Positions 23,522 through 33,099 of a stretch of DNA of 64,000 bases are shown here, in pieces. Position numbers and translations under genes: made by a program. The stretch covers positions 142,609 through 206,608 of the forward strand of contig NZ_JADCKF010000005.1 of assembly GCF_014982855.1 (NCBI RefSeq), in the 5' to 3' direction. Under the pieces are notes generated by a model that was not told the DNA's origin, made no database searches, and saw nothing but the letters and a program-made list of their open reading frames with translations. The first letter of the stretch is position 1. Every line of letters begins with the position of its first letter. This DNA is from Pseudoflavonifractor gallinarum. Lineage in GTDB: Bacteria > Bacillota > Clostridia > Oscillospirales > Oscillospiraceae.

Positions 23522-25267
23522 ATGTTTCGGAGTATGAATCGGATTCTGCGTTGGACAAAGGGGTACCACAGACGGCTGTATCTCGGAAGCCTCTGTTCGT
23601 TTCTTGCCACCTGGGCCGCCGCCGGGCCGGTGATGCTGGCGGCCTGGGCCCTTGGGCTGGTCATCGAGAGTGCCCAGGAGGGGACGGCGCTGGACGCCAG
23701 GCTCCCCTGGCTGTGCCTGGGCGGGATCATCCTGCTGATCGTTTTGCGCTTCGTGTGTGCTTACTGGAAAAACCGGCTCCAGGAGAGTATCGGAACAGAG
23801 CGGGCGGCGCAGCAGAGACTGGAACTTGGTGACCTGCTCAAACGGGTTTCCTTGGGGTATTTCTCCAAGAATAACCTGGGCGACATTCTGGCTGCTCTGA
23901 CTACGGAACTGAGCACCCTGGAGCTGCAAAGCATGAAGATGGTGGATGCAGTCATCAACGGCTATCTGCAGGTACTGGTCATCGTTTTGTGCATGGCGTT
24001 CTTCTGCCCGGAGGCGGCGCTGGTGGCAGTGGTGGGCGTGCTGCTGTCCGCCTTTGCCCTCCGCGGCATCGGGCGGCAGAGTGCCCGCACCGCTCCGGTG
24101 GGACATCGGGCCCAAGAGGCATTGTCCGGGGCGGCCATTGAGTACATCCACGGCCTGCCCGTGGTCAAATCCTTTGGCCAGGAGGGGGTGTCCTCCCAGC
24201 GGTTTTTTGAGGCGTGCCGGGCCAATAAGGACATCCGTATCAAAAACGAGTTTGGCTTTGTGCCTTGGAACTGCCTGCACCTGTTTTCTCTGAAGGCCGC
24301 AGCTGTTGGCCTGGTGCTCACCGCCGGCTGGCAGACTATGAACGGAACCTTGGAGCTGCCGGTGCTCCTGATGGCTGCCATGTTTTCCTTCACGATCTTC
24401 GGCAGTGTGGAGTCCATCAACGACGCCGCCCACATCCTTTCTGTCACGGACTCGGTGCTGGACCGTCTGGAAGAACTGGAGGGAACGGAACTGCCGGATC
24501 AGGATGGGAAAGACATCTCTTTGGAGCATTACGACATCTGCTTCGACCATGTCTCCTTCGGTTACGGAACACGGGAGGTGATCCACGATGTTTCCTTCCA
24601 GCTGCCGCAAAACAGCGCCACCGCCATTGTAGGGCCGTCCGGCAGCGGGAAGAGCACCCTCTGCGCGCTGCTGGCCCGGTTTTATGACGTGGATCAGGGA
24701 CGCATCACCGTGGGCGGCTATGACATCCGGAAGATGACCTGCGACAGCCTTTTGCGCAACATTGCTATGGTATTTCAGAATGTGTATCTGTTCCACGACA
24801 CCATCCGCAATAACATCTGTTTTGGCCGTCCGGATGCTGCCGAGGAGGATGTGATCGCCGCGGCCAAAGCGGCCCGCTGCCATGACTTCATCATGGCGCT
24901 GCCCCAAGGGTACGACACCATGGTGGGAGAAGGCGGCTCCAACCTCTCCGGCGGAGAAAAGCAGCGCATTTCCATTGCCCGGTGTCTTCTGAAGGACGCC
25001 CCCATCATCATTCTCGATGAGGCCACCGCCAGCGTGGACCCGGAGAATGAGCATGAGATCCAGGCGGCGCTCTCTGCTCTGGTGCGGGGGAAGACCATCA
25101 TCACCATCGCCCACCGTCTGGCTACGATCCAAAACGCAGACCGGATTTTAGTGGTGGAGGATGGTCGCATTGCTCAGCAGGGCACCCATCAGGAGCTGAT
25201 GAGCCAAGAGGGAACTTACCGGAACTTTATCGAGATCCGACAGCGGGCCGAGGGCTGGCGGATATAA
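23522..25267 (+). CDS. ABC exporter-fold transporter subunit, pair 3 second gene
   Basis: The 581-residue partner begins two bases after the upstream stop, with AGGAGG ahead of ATG 23522. The ATPase has Walker A GPSGSGKST, signature LSGGEKQ and Walker B IIILDEAT; the membrane part carries EYIHGLPVVKSFGQEG. The C-terminus ends AEGWRI, like the Trp-containing tails of pair 1 and pair 2 second subunits. A 16-base hairpin terminator follows, and a divergently controlled AraC gene converges from the other side. Confidence 0.9.
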   Translation: MFRSMNRILRWTKGYHRRLYLGSLCSFLATWAAAGPVMLAAWALGLVIESAQEGTALDARLPWLCLGGIILLIVLRFVCAYWKNRLQESIGTERAAQQRLELGDLLKRVSLGYFSKNNLGDILAALTTELSTLELQSMKMVDAVINGYLQVLVIVLCMAFFCPEAALVAVVGVLLSAFALRGIGRQSARTAPVGHRAQEALSGAAIEYIHGLPVVKSFGQEGVSSQRFFEACRANKDIRIKNEFGFVPWNCLHLFSLKAAAVGLVLTAGWQTMNGTLELPVLLMAAMFSFTIFGSVESINDAAHILSVTDSVLDRLEELEGTELPDQDGKDISLEHYDICFDHVSFGYGTREVIHDVSFQLPQNSATAIVGPSGSGKSTLCALLARFYDVDQGRITVGGYDIRKMTCDSLLRNIAMVFQNVYLFHDTIRNNICFGRPDAAEEDVIAAAKAARCHDFIMALPQGYDTMVGEGGSNLSGGEKQRISIARCLLKDAPIIILDEATASVDPENEHEIQAALSALVRGKTIITIAHRLATIQNADRILVVEDGRIAQQGTHQELMSQEGTYRNFIEIRQRAEGWRI

Positions 25268-25271
25268 AAAC

Positions 25272-25312
25272 AGTATGTGGGGAGGCAGATTTGCCTCTCC
25301 ACATACTATTTT
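25272..25312 (+). terminator. Terminator of ABC pair 3
   Basis: Sixteen-base stem with one G-U pair (25272-25287 with 25292-25307) and ATTTTG after it. It may serve both convergent genes. Confidence 0.8.
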
Positions 25313-25342
25313 GGGATGATTCTTTGAATTTTTGCATTGGTA

Positions 25343-26308
25343 TCATTTCCGATTTGCCATTTTCCTGTACTCCAGCGGGAGCAGGCCGGTGCTTCTTCGA
25401 AACAGTTCCGCAAACCGGCTGGATGTAGAATATCCTATCGTTTGAGCAATCTGACCAATTTGCAGATCGGTATGAGCCAGCAGATATTCTGCCTGACTCA
25501 TGCGGCGCTGCTGTATATACTCTGTGATCGTGCAGCCATAGACCTTCTTGAAGCTGCTTTTGAGTTTTGTCGTACCCATGCAGGCGATTTGTGCCAGACG
25601 TTCTATGGGGACTTCACCAGCATAATGATCACTCAAATAGGCCGCGACGGTTTGAATCCGTTCCAAATCCTGAGGAACCAGTTTATGATCAGAAACTGAA
25701 CGCTTTTTTTGATATTCAACCACTAGAGAGAGCGCCTCGGCTACCTTGCTCTCATAATAGAGTTTAGCTGCAATTCCGGTTCCACGGTAGCTCTGTAGTT
25801 CTGATAGAAGCCGGTACATTTCCGGGAAATCTGTTGTTTGGTCGATTTCCCGAAAAGCCTCGATGGGATTCCGATATTCTTCCGGATACTGTTTTTTCAA
25901 ATAATCCTCATAATATGCGGGGGTGATCTCGATGCCTATGGATCGAACCGGTATATTTTTGTGGACGATTACTTGATATGGCTTGTATCCGCCCACATAG
26001 GTCTTGATACATCCGGCTGACAACCGGCGATACGGCGACAACTCTTCACCGGAGATGGAATCGTAACGGGTAATACTGAGACATTCCGGGAGCTCAAATT
26101 CCAGCATAAAATCCTTATTGAAAGAGAAGTTGTGTATCTTGATGTCGAACAGATCCCTTTGTCCGTAGGTCCAATAGGAACCTTCGCCAACTTCCGGAGA
26201 TAGCTTCCAACAAAGCCCCAGAGGACCATACTGATCATTATCTGGTTCCGGTACAAAACCGTGCTTTTTCAGTAATGGGGCATAGTATTGCTCGATGATA
26301 CCGGTCAT
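25343..26308 (-). CDS. AraC-family regulator 2
   Basis: A 321-residue regulator: an N-terminal ligand domain containing YWTYGQRDLFDIKIH and SIGIEITPAYYEDYL, then a C-terminal AraC DNA-binding domain (ERLAQIACMGTTKLKSSF; IGYSTSSRFAELFRRSTG). It is clearly homologous along its length to the broken regulator at 30151. ATG 26308 is used; a TTG 10 codons earlier lacks a ribosome site. It diverges from ECF system 2. Direct repeats of AraC type and a DtxR-like operator lie in the shared region, so iron and ligand signals would be integrated there. Confidence 0.88.
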   Translation of the reverse strand: MTGIIEQYYAPLLKKHGFVPEPDNDQYGPLGLCWKLSPEVGEGSYWTYGQRDLFDIKIHNFSFNKDFMLEFELPECLSITRYDSISGEELSPYRRLSAGCIKTYVGGYKPYQVIVHKNIPVRSIGIEITPAYYEDYLKKQYPEEYRNPIEAFREIDQTTDFPEMYRLLSELQSYRGTGIAAKLYYESKVAEALSLVVEYQKKRSVSDHKLVPQDLERIQTVAAYLSDHYAGEVPIERLAQIACMGTTKLKSSFKKVYGCTITEYIQQRRMSQAEYLLAHTDLQIGQIAQTIGYSTSSRFAELFRRSTGLLPLEYRKMANRK

Positions 26309-26336
26309 TACAATAGATACGCCTCTCTTGTTTTGC

Positions 26337-26371
26337 AATGATTAGACGAATTTTTGAAATGATAGGACGAA
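26337..26371. promoter_or_regulatory. Direct repeats, candidate AraC 2 binding site
   Basis: AATGATTAGACGAA (26337-26350) and AATGATAGGACGAA (26358-26371) match at 12 of 14 positions with a 21-base period, two helical turns. The downstream copy ends 15 bases before a -35 element. This is the usual geometry of an AraC-type activator site. Confidence 0.65.
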
Positions 26372-26386
26372 CCTCGCTCCAAACGA

Positions 26387-26441
26387 TTGAAAGCAGGTTG
26401 TGCATGGTGTAATTATATATAACGGTTAGCCATCTCTAACC
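26387..26441 (+). promoter_or_regulatory. ECF 2 promoter with DtxR-like operator
   Basis: TTGAAA (26387-26392), 17 bases, TAATTA (26410-26415), then the perfect-ended palindrome GGTTAGCCATCTCTAACC (26424-26441). Repressor bound here would cover the transcription start. Confidence 0.75.
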
Positions 26442-26497
26442 AAAGGATAGCATACCTATCCCATAAAGTCAACGCATTGCAAAATAGGAGGATCAAC

Positions 26498-27109
26498 ATG
26501 AGCAACCAAATCAATCCCGCAAAAAAGAGTCTCACTATCAAAGATCTTGTGACAACCGGCATTTTCAGCGCAATTTTCTTGGTGTTTACCATGATTGGCG
26601 GTATTTTCTTTGCACCAAACCCAGTTTTGACATTCTATATGCCGATGGGTGCAGCATTGCTGTGCGGCCCTGTATATCTTCTGATGATCGCCAAGGTTCA
26701 GAAGCGGTGGAGCGTCACCATTCTTGGCATCATTATGGGAATCATCTGGTTCGTTACCGGAATGCACTGGGCTTTTTCTTTAGGCTATATTGGAATGGGA
26801 ATGATCGCCGATCTGGTAGCTGGCGCGGGACATTACCGCAACAAGGCGGTCAATCTGCTGTCCTATATGCTGATGTCGTTGGGCGGCGTTTACACCTATG
26901 TGGTGTTTTTTATTGATCCGCAAGGCTGGGCCAGTACAATGCTGGAAAACGGCACGGAACAGTCCTATATTGACACAATGAGCGCGTCTGCGCCTTCCTG
27001 GCTGTTGGCTGTCATCATGATCGGAACGCTGGCGATTGCTGCGTTCAGTGGTTGGATTGGTGGGAAGCTGCTGAAAAAGCAGTTTGAAAAGGCTGGGATC
27101 ACCGCATGA
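26498..27109 (+). CDS. ECF transporter S component 2 (MptD/Trep_Strep type)
   Basis: The 203-residue membrane protein has an N-terminal polar stretch, then IKDLVTTGIFSAIFLVFTM and four or more further helices. It ends KKQFEKAGITA, matching the tails of S components 1 and 3. AGGAGG precedes ATG 26498. The putative substrate pocket region differs from the other S components (for example GGIFFAPNPVLTFYMPMG), so the three systems may take different ligands. It overlaps the T gene by four bases. Confidence 0.85.
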   Translation: MSNQINPAKKSLTIKDLVTTGIFSAIFLVFTMIGGIFFAPNPVLTFYMPMGAALLCGPVYLLMIAKVQKRWSVTILGIIMGIIWFVTGMHWAFSLGYIGMGMIADLVAGAGHYRNKAVNLLSYMLMSLGGVYTYVVFFIDPQGWASTMLENGTEQSYIDTMSASAPSWLLAVIMIGTLAIAAFSGWIGGKLLKKQFEKAGITA

Positions 27110-27831
27110 TTGGCGGAGCGTTATCCAGGCGTGGACTGTGGCTGGACCCCAGAACGAAGATATTATTGCTCCTGTTGTGTATCCTTTCTGCCATGATGGC
27201 TCCATCCTTATTCTATGAACTGGGTCTTGTGGTGCTGATCGGGCTGCTCGGCATTTGCTTTGGAAAGTGGAAGTATGCCTGGAAAGGAGTGCTGTTCTAC
27301 GCGCTGATCGTTCTGCTCACCTTCTGGATCATGGATACCATGACCGGAACTTGGCGCACCATGTTTATCGCTTTTTTAGGGTTGTTCCATAAGGTCTACC
27401 CCTGCGGGATGCTGTCCGGCATTGTCATCTCCACTACAAAGGTCAGCGAATTTCTCTCGGCGATGAATCGCATCCATGCACCCCAAAAGCTGGTAATCCC
27501 CTTGGCCGTCATGCTGCGTTATATCCCTACCATTCAGGAGGATTGGCGGTTTATCAAGGACGCAATGCGGATGCGGGACGTCTCGCCTTCGCTTAAGGGG
27601 TTCCTGACGCATCCCGGAATAACGGTGGAGTGTATCTATGTTCCGTTGATGATGGCGGCATCCAAAGCGGCGGATGAACTATCCATCGCTTCTATCACCC
27701 GCGGCATTGAAAACCCAAAGCCTCGAACTTGTCTGGTGCAGATCCATATCGGGTTGATGGATATTGCGGCAGTCTTTTGCTTTGCAGGCGCACTGGCTGT
27801 CGGGCTTTATGGAAAGGGGGTGCTGGGATGA
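27106..27831 (+). CDS. ECF transporter T component 2
   Basis: The 241-residue EcfT protein opens with LWLDPRTKILLLLLC, has about five membrane helices, and carries the coupling motifs IKDAMRMRDVS and IASITRGIENP; the first motif has Arg-Asp where Arg-Gly is usual. The ATG overlaps the S stop and its own stop overlaps the next ATG, giving a tightly coupled S-T-A unit in the same order as systems 1 and 3. Confidence 0.88.
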   Translation: MIGGALSRRGLWLDPRTKILLLLLCILSAMMAPSLFYELGLVVLIGLLGICFGKWKYAWKGVLFYALIVLLTFWIMDTMTGTWRTMFIAFLGLFHKVYPCGMLSGIVISTTKVSEFLSAMNRIHAPQKLVIPLAVMLRYIPTIQEDWRFIKDAMRMRDVSPSLKGFLTHPGITVECIYVPLMMAASKAADELSIASITRGIENPKPRTCLVQIHIGLMDIAAVFCFAGALAVGLYGKGVLG

Positions 27832-29348
27832 TTGAGTTAAAGCATGTATCATTTACTTATCAAGGACAAACAGGAGACGGGCTGCATGACATCAACCTGA
27901 CCATAGAGGACGGAGAATGTGTTCTGTTCTGTGGCCGGAGCGGCTGCGGAAAGACCACCATCACGAGGCTTGTAAACGGCTTGATCCCACAATTTTACGC
28001 AGGAGAGCTGGCGGGCAGCGTACTGGTGGATGGTCAGGAAGTCAGTGATCTTCCCATGCATCAGCTTGCCGCAAAGGTTGGATCGGTGTTTCAAAACCCA
28101 AGGACACAGTTTTTCAATGTGGATACAGACAGCGAGATCGCTTTTGGTATTGAAAATCAAGCACTCCCAGCTCACCAGCTGAGAGAACGCGTGGATCGGG
28201 CATCGGCAGAACTGCACATTGAAAACCTCCGTAATCGCAACATCTTCGAGTTATCCGGTGGAGAAAAGCAAAAGATAGCATTTGCCTCGGTCTATGCGAT
28301 GAATCCTCAAATATATCTTTTGGATGAACCGTCCTCCAATTTAGATATGCGTTCCATTCAAGAATTGGGAGAACATCTCAAGATGATCAAATCGCAGGGA
28401 AAAACCATATTGATTGCAGAACATAGGTTGTACTATTTGATGGATCTGGTGGACCGGATTGTGTATTTGGAACATGGGAAAATCACACAGGTCTTTACGC
28501 CGGAAGCATTTCGGCAGCTGTCGGAGGATACCCGGGAACAAATGGGCCTTCGAGCGATTGATTTGCATCGTGTTCTCCCACCACGGAATCATTCCCTTGC
28601 GCCTGTTTCAGATCCTATCTTGGAACTTAACAATGTAGCCCTTCACTATAAGAAGAGGACCATTTTGCACGACATCAACCTTACAGCAGCAAAGGGAGAG
28701 GTAATTGGCGTCGTTGGCCACAATGGGGCCGGAAAAACGACCTTTTCCCGTGCTTTGTGCGGGCTTCACAAGGCCTGTGATGGTCAATTCTTTTGGAACG
28801 GTCTGTCCATGGATCACAAAGATCGCCTGCGGCATTCCTATATGGTCATGCAGGATGTGAACTACGAGCTTTTTGCGGATAGTGTGGAGTCAGAATGTAC
28901 ATTCGGTATCCGCAATCCGAAACAGACGCTCGTTGACGCAACACTGGAAGAGTTGGCCCTGGCCCCATTCAGAGACCGCCACCCCAATACCCTGTCCGGA
29001 GGTCAAAAGCAGCGGGTGGCGGTAGCGGTCAGCATGATTTGTGGGAAAGACCTGCTGGTGTTTGACGAGCCGACCAGCGGGCTGGATTTTGATAGCATGA
29101 CACAGGTTGCGGGTCTGATCCGGCGGCTGTCTGATATGGGAAAAGTCATCTTTATTGTCACTCATGATTTTGAATTTGTCAGTCGTACCTGTTCCCGCAT
29201 CCTCCACTTTGATGAAGGAGAAATGCCCGACGATGTGCCTGTTACCATGGACGCTCTCCCTACATTGAGAGAATTGTTCTCCATTTCAGAAAGCAGGCCG
29301 GGACGGATAGAACACCGGAAAAGCCGATTCTGTTCTGCCGATTGCTGA
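27828..29348 (+). CDS. ECF transporter fused double ATPase 2
   Basis: A 506-residue double ABC ATPase. Domain 1 has CGRSGCGKTT, LSGGEKQ and IYLLDEPSS; domain 2 has GHNGAGKTT, LSGGQKQ and LLVFDEPTS. The Q-loop FQNPRTQFF and the HRLYYLMDLVDRIVYL segment match ATPases 1 and 3. It is about 40 residues longer than the other two, with a polar C-terminal extension. ATG 27828 overlaps the T stop; the long upstream extension in frame is a shadow of the T gene. Confidence 0.92.
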   Translation: MIELKHVSFTYQGQTGDGLHDINLTIEDGECVLFCGRSGCGKTTITRLVNGLIPQFYAGELAGSVLVDGQEVSDLPMHQLAAKVGSVFQNPRTQFFNVDTDSEIAFGIENQALPAHQLRERVDRASAELHIENLRNRNIFELSGGEKQKIAFASVYAMNPQIYLLDEPSSNLDMRSIQELGEHLKMIKSQGKTILIAEHRLYYLMDLVDRIVYLEHGKITQVFTPEAFRQLSEDTREQMGLRAIDLHRVLPPRNHSLAPVSDPILELNNVALHYKKRTILHDINLTAAKGEVIGVVGHNGAGKTTFSRALCGLHKACDGQFFWNGLSMDHKDRLRHSYMVMQDVNYELFADSVESECTFGIRNPKQTLVDATLEELALAPFRDRHPNTLSGGQKQRVAVAVSMICGKDLLVFDEPTSGLDFDSMTQVAGLIRRLSDMGKVIFIVTHDFEFVSRTCSRILHFDEGEMPDDVPVTMDALPTLRELFSISESRPGRIEHRKSRFCSADC

Positions 29349-29359
29349 CGATTGAAAAA

Positions 29360-29395
29360 GCCGCATGGTGGAATGTTCCCCATGCGGCCTCTTGG
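29360..29395 (+). terminator. Terminator of ECF system 2
   Basis: GCCGCATG/CATGCGGC stem with a loop of about 12 bases, located between the convergent ECF ATPase and hydrolase genes. Confidence 0.65.
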
Positions 29396-29401
29396 GTTCT
29401 A

Positions 29402-30154
29402 TTAGTGAAGTTCCCTGGCGAGGTATTCCTCCAATACCTTGGAATACTGCTCTCCCAGAACGGCGGGATATTGGCAGTGAACATAGCCTTCCCGAATTGT
29501 AAAGGAAGCAGACGGATAGTGCTTTGAGACAACCCTGCGCGCGGTCTTGGCGCTGATGTCCTCACTGCCATACTCAAAAAACAGGTGAGCTTCCAACTCC
29601 TTTGGATAGTTGGGAAAGGTGCAGTCCGAACAGGCGGCAGCGATGGCTTGCAAAGTTTCCGGACGAATTTGTTCAAAGGTGTGCCCCATGATAAGGCCGA
29701 GCGTCTCCCCATAGATTTTTGTCATCCGCTGTGCAGACAAACCGGGATGTTGCTGTGCTTTCCGATGTTTTGACAGAAACATACGGGTCGCCATCATCCG
29801 TAGAAAAGCAGCATTGGAATGGAGGGGGCATCCCTCTAAGACTGCGGTGTGAACTTTGAATGTGGGCATGGCAATCAACTGCATCGCCACCACGGCACCG
29901 ATGGATGCACCAAACACTAACTTCAGATCAATCCATCCCTGCGTTGTCAGCCAGCCGGCCAGCGTTGCTGCCTCTTGTTGGGCGCTTTGAAAGATCCCAG
30001 TATCTGTTCCATGGCCTGTCAGATCCGGCGCGATCACACAATGACTGTTCCGCAGTTCGCCCAGCAGAGGCAGCATACTTTTCCCGTCCAGAAGCATGGG
30101 GTGCAGAACAACGATTTTGGGATTAGATGGATCTCCAAAATACTGTATTTTCAT
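29402..30154 (-). CDS. Alpha/beta hydrolase
   Basis: The 250-residue alpha/beta-hydrolase-fold protein has the oxyanion region VVLHPMLLDGKSM, an APDLTGHGTD loop after strand 4, and the nucleophile elbow FGASIGAVV with Ser in G-x-S-x-G. A C-terminal EGYVHCQYP segment has His near the end, plausible as the catalytic histidine. Such enzymes near siderophore-type transporters often hydrolyse imported ligand esters, but this is inference. AAGGAAAG precedes ATG 30154, which overlaps the stop of the AraC frame upstream, so the two are cotranscribed. Confidence 0.82.
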   Translation of the reverse strand: MKIQYFGDPSNPKIVVLHPMLLDGKSMLPLLGELRNSHCVIAPDLTGHGTDTGIFQSAQQEAATLAGWLTTQGWIDLKLVFGASIGAVVAMQLIAMPTFKVHTAVLEGCPLHSNAAFLRMMATRMFLSKHRKAQQHPGLSAQRMTKIYGETLGLIMGHTFEQIRPETLQAIAAACSDCTFPNYPKELEAHLFFEYGSEDISAKTARRVVSKHYPSASFTIREGYVHCQYPAVLGEQYSKVLEEYLARELH

Positions 30155-31166
30155 AAAGAATCTTTCCTTTCCATATCGTTTACCTCCGTGAAGGAACTCC
30201 AGCATGCTCTGCGGTATTCCGCAGGGGAGCGTCCGGTGTTTCGCCGGAAGATCTCCGCGAAACGGCTGGGATTCTGATACCCAACAATGGCCGCCACCTG
30301 GCTCACCGGCAGGTCGGTTTCCCGCAGCAGCCGCCCAGCCTGCTCCGTGCGCTGCCCCTGAATGTACTGGGTAATCGTGCAGCCATACCGGACATGGAAG
30401 GCATCCTTCAGCTTGGAAATACTCATGCAGCCAATACGGCTGAGACGTTCCAGCGGCAGTTCATCCGCACAGTGGGCCGTGATGAAGGCTGCCACATCGG
30501 CCAGCCGTACCATATCCTCCGCACTGACAGAACGGCGGTTCTTGCGCTTCAGGTGCCGCTCTGCCACCAGCGCCACCGCCTCCGCCACCTTCCCATCATA
30601 AAACAAACGGGCGGGAAGCCCCTCCCCCCGGTAGTCGCGCACCTGTTTCAAGAGCTGCACCATTTCCGGGAAGTGTTCTGTCTGATCCAGCGTTTGAAAA
30701 GACTCCAGCAGGCTTTGATACTCCTGGGGAAACTGGCGACGCAGATAATCCCGGTAGTAAGCCGGGGTGATTTCCACGCCAATGGAAACGATGGGGATCT
30801 GCCTGTGGATGAGCGCCCGGTATGGTTCCCGACCTCCGATAAAACTTTTGACACAGCCTGGAACAAGACGGCGGCAGGGGGAGAACTCCTCCCCGGAAAT
30901 GGATTCATACCAGGTGACACTGAGACTCTCCGGCCAATGGAACTCCAGCAGCTGATCCTCATGGAAAAAGAAATCAAGAAATCATGGATCTTGATGGTAT
31001 AGAGATTCTGCTGCCCGTAGGTCCAGAAAAAACCGCCGCCCTGCTGGGAGGTGTGCCGCCAGCACAGCCCCATGGAGCCGTAACGCCGGTTCTCCGGATC
31101 TGGAAGAAACCCGTGTTCCTCCATCGCCTGGCCATATTGTTGCTCTAAGTCTTTATTTGCCGCCAT
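30151..31166 (-). pseudogene. AraC-family regulator 3, frameshifted
   Basis: The N-terminal frame (start ATG 31166) reads YGQAMEEHGFLPDP and TIKIHDF like AraC 2, then shifts to nonsense at about 30980. The rest of the protein is in another frame, from FHEDQLLEF through SIGVEITPAYYRDYL to a complete AraC DNA-binding domain (LERLSRIGCMSISKLKDAF) and its stop at 30151. The cause is visible: AAGAAATC is duplicated in tandem at 30968-30983. Removing one copy restores one frame of about 335 residues. The C-terminal part could still be made from an internal start and would retain DNA binding. Confidence 0.88.
30968..30983. repeat. 8-bp tandem duplication breaking AraC 3
   Basis: AAGAAATC occurs twice head to tail. 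AraC 2 and the downstream frame both require only one copy here. Eight bases is not a multiple of three, so the gene is frameshifted. Confidence 0.88.
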
Positions 31167-31266
31167 AATCTGTCACCACCTCGATCAGCCACATCTCCAC
31201 CCCAATCAGCCGGAACCGCGCCCAAAGCCTTGCGATACCGCTGTTTTGCCGGTAGGATGGATGTTG

Positions 31267-31282
31267 GTTAGTATCTGCTAAC
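31267..31282. promoter_or_regulatory. DtxR-like operator between AraC 3 and ABC pair 4
   Basis: GTTAGTATCTGCTAAC, preceded by G, lies in the divergent region. A possible plus-strand promoter (TTGCGA, 17 bases, TAGGAT) sits just upstream, so the site would cover the start of ABC pair 4 transcription. Confidence 0.75.
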
Positions 31283-31335
31283 TAAAATATCACTTCCCGG
31301 CGCTCTCGTCAAGCCGGGGGAAGGAGGAACAGACG

Positions 31336-33099
31336 ATGAAAGAAAAACGGCCATCACCGGTGATGCGGCTGCTGCAGTGGGCCGGGCCGGAACGGAAATG
31401 GCTGATCCTGTCCGTTTTGTGTGCCTTTGGCAGCGGTATTCTGGTCATCACATCGTATATCGGCATTTACCGGCTGATGGATGCGGTGCTCTCCGGTGCC
31501 TGTACCAAAGCAGTGATCGCCGACTGCGCTTTGCTGGTCACGGCGGGCACCGTGGGAAGGCTGGTGCTGCTGGGTACTTCGGGCGTGCTGTCTCACAAGG
31601 GAGCCTATGGGGCGCTGTTTCGAGTGCGGTGCATGGTAACGGAGCATCTTGCCAAAGTGTCTCTTGGAGCCTTGGACGAGCGGAGCACAGGCGCGGTCAA
31701 GACCGTTCTCAATGAGGACATCGAGAAGTTGGAACTGTTTCTGGCCCACAACCTGCCGGAATTTGTGGCCTATCTCACAGGACCGGTTGTGATTTTCCTG
31801 TATCTGCTCTCCGTCAATGCCCCTCTGGCCCTGGTCTCTCTGATCCCGCTGCCCCTGGCCGGCATTGTGATGGCGGTCATCTTCCAAAGAATGAAGGGGG
31901 TCTTGTCCGATGTCAACCGCTCCCTGGTAGGCTTTAATTCCGTGATGATTGAGTACATCTCCGGTATGCGGCTGATCAAAGCGTATAACATGGGCAGCCG
32001 CTCCTTCCAGAAATTTTCCCATGCCATTGAGGAGGAGAACCGGATCTGGAACCTGGTCACACACAAGACGGCTCCGCCCTATGCCGCCTTTCTGCTGCTG
32101 GTGGAGTGCGGGATGGTGCTGATGGTTCCAGTAGGCGGCCTGCTTTTCCTCCGGGGAAGCGTTACCGGCAGCGTATTTCTGCTCTTTGCCTATGTGGGCG
32201 GGATGTATCTCACCGAGATCCTGCCCCTGCAAAAACTGGCCACCACCTTTGCTCAGGCGCTTTCCGGCGTGAAAAAGGTGGAGGAGATCCTGGATCTGCC
32301 CACCTTTTCCAGTGGCGCGGCCTTTCCGGAGACCTGCGGCATTACCCTGGATCATGTCTCCTTTTCCTACGATGGAAAGACCGATGTGCTCAGGGATTGC
32401 TCCCTCACTGTGGCGCAGGGGGAAAAGGTTGCGCTGGTGGGGGTGTCCGGTGCAGGCAAAAGCACCGTGATCCAGCTGATGGTCCGCTCTTACGATGCGA
32501 CCCAGGGAACGGTCCGCATCGGCGGCAGAGATGTGCGGGAGCTGGACTACGAAGACCTGCTGGACCATATCTCTCTGGTGTTCCAGAAGACCTTTCTGAC
32601 CCGGGGAAGCGTGCTGGAAAACATTCGCATGAACTCGGGAGCAACACTGGAGCAGGTGCGCGAGGCTGCCAGACTGGCGCAGATCGATGATTTCATCCAA
32701 TCGCTGCCCCAGGGCTATGAAACCAAGGTGGGTACTTTCGGCTCCCGTTTCTCCGGTGGGGAGCGGCAGCGCATTGCCATTGCCCGAGCAATTTTGAAAA
32801 ACGCTCCCATTCTGATCCTGGATGAAGCCACCTCAGCGGCTGATCCGGAAAACCAGGTGGAGATCGACCGGGCCATTGAAAACCTGTGCCGGGGCAAGAC
32901 AGTCGTGATCGTGGCCCACCGGCTGGGCGCCATCAAGTTGTGCGACAAGGTGGCAGTGGTGGAGAACAACACCATTACCTGCTGTGGTACCCATGAAGAG
33001 GTGCTGGAGAAAAATGAATACTATCGCAGGGCTTGGGCGGATTATCGGGCTGCCCGTGCCATTGCCTATTCCGTGGAAGGGGGTGTGCAGCATGCGTGA
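31336..33099 (+). CDS. ABC exporter-fold transporter subunit, pair 4 first gene
   Basis: A 587-residue membrane/ATPase fusion with Walker A GVSGAGKST, a signature starting FSGGERQ rather than LSGGERQ, and Walker B ILILDEATS. The membrane part has MIEYISGMRLIKAYNMG. It is more divergent from pairs 1-3 than they are from each other. GGAAGGAGG precedes the ATG. Its gene overlaps its partner by eight bases, and it diverges from the broken AraC 3/hydrolase unit. Confidence 0.9.
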   Translation: MKEKRPSPVMRLLQWAGPERKWLILSVLCAFGSGILVITSYIGIYRLMDAVLSGACTKAVIADCALLVTAGTVGRLVLLGTSGVLSHKGAYGALFRVRCMVTEHLAKVSLGALDERSTGAVKTVLNEDIEKLELFLAHNLPEFVAYLTGPVVIFLYLLSVNAPLALVSLIPLPLAGIVMAVIFQRMKGVLSDVNRSLVGFNSVMIEYISGMRLIKAYNMGSRSFQKFSHAIEEENRIWNLVTHKTAPPYAAFLLLVECGMVLMVPVGGLLFLRGSVTGSVFLLFAYVGGMYLTEILPLQKLATTFAQALSGVKKVEEILDLPTFSSGAAFPETCGITLDHVSFSYDGKTDVLRDCSLTVAQGEKVALVGVSGAGKSTVIQLMVRSYDATQGTVRIGGRDVRELDYEDLLDHISLVFQKTFLTRGSVLENIRMNSGATLEQVREAARLAQIDDFIQSLPQGYETKVGTFGSRFSGGERQRIAIARAILKNAPILILDEATSAADPENQVEIDRAIENLCRGKTVVIVAHRLGAIKLCDKVAVVENNTITCCGTHEEVLEKNEYYRRAWADYRAARAIAYSVEGGVQHA

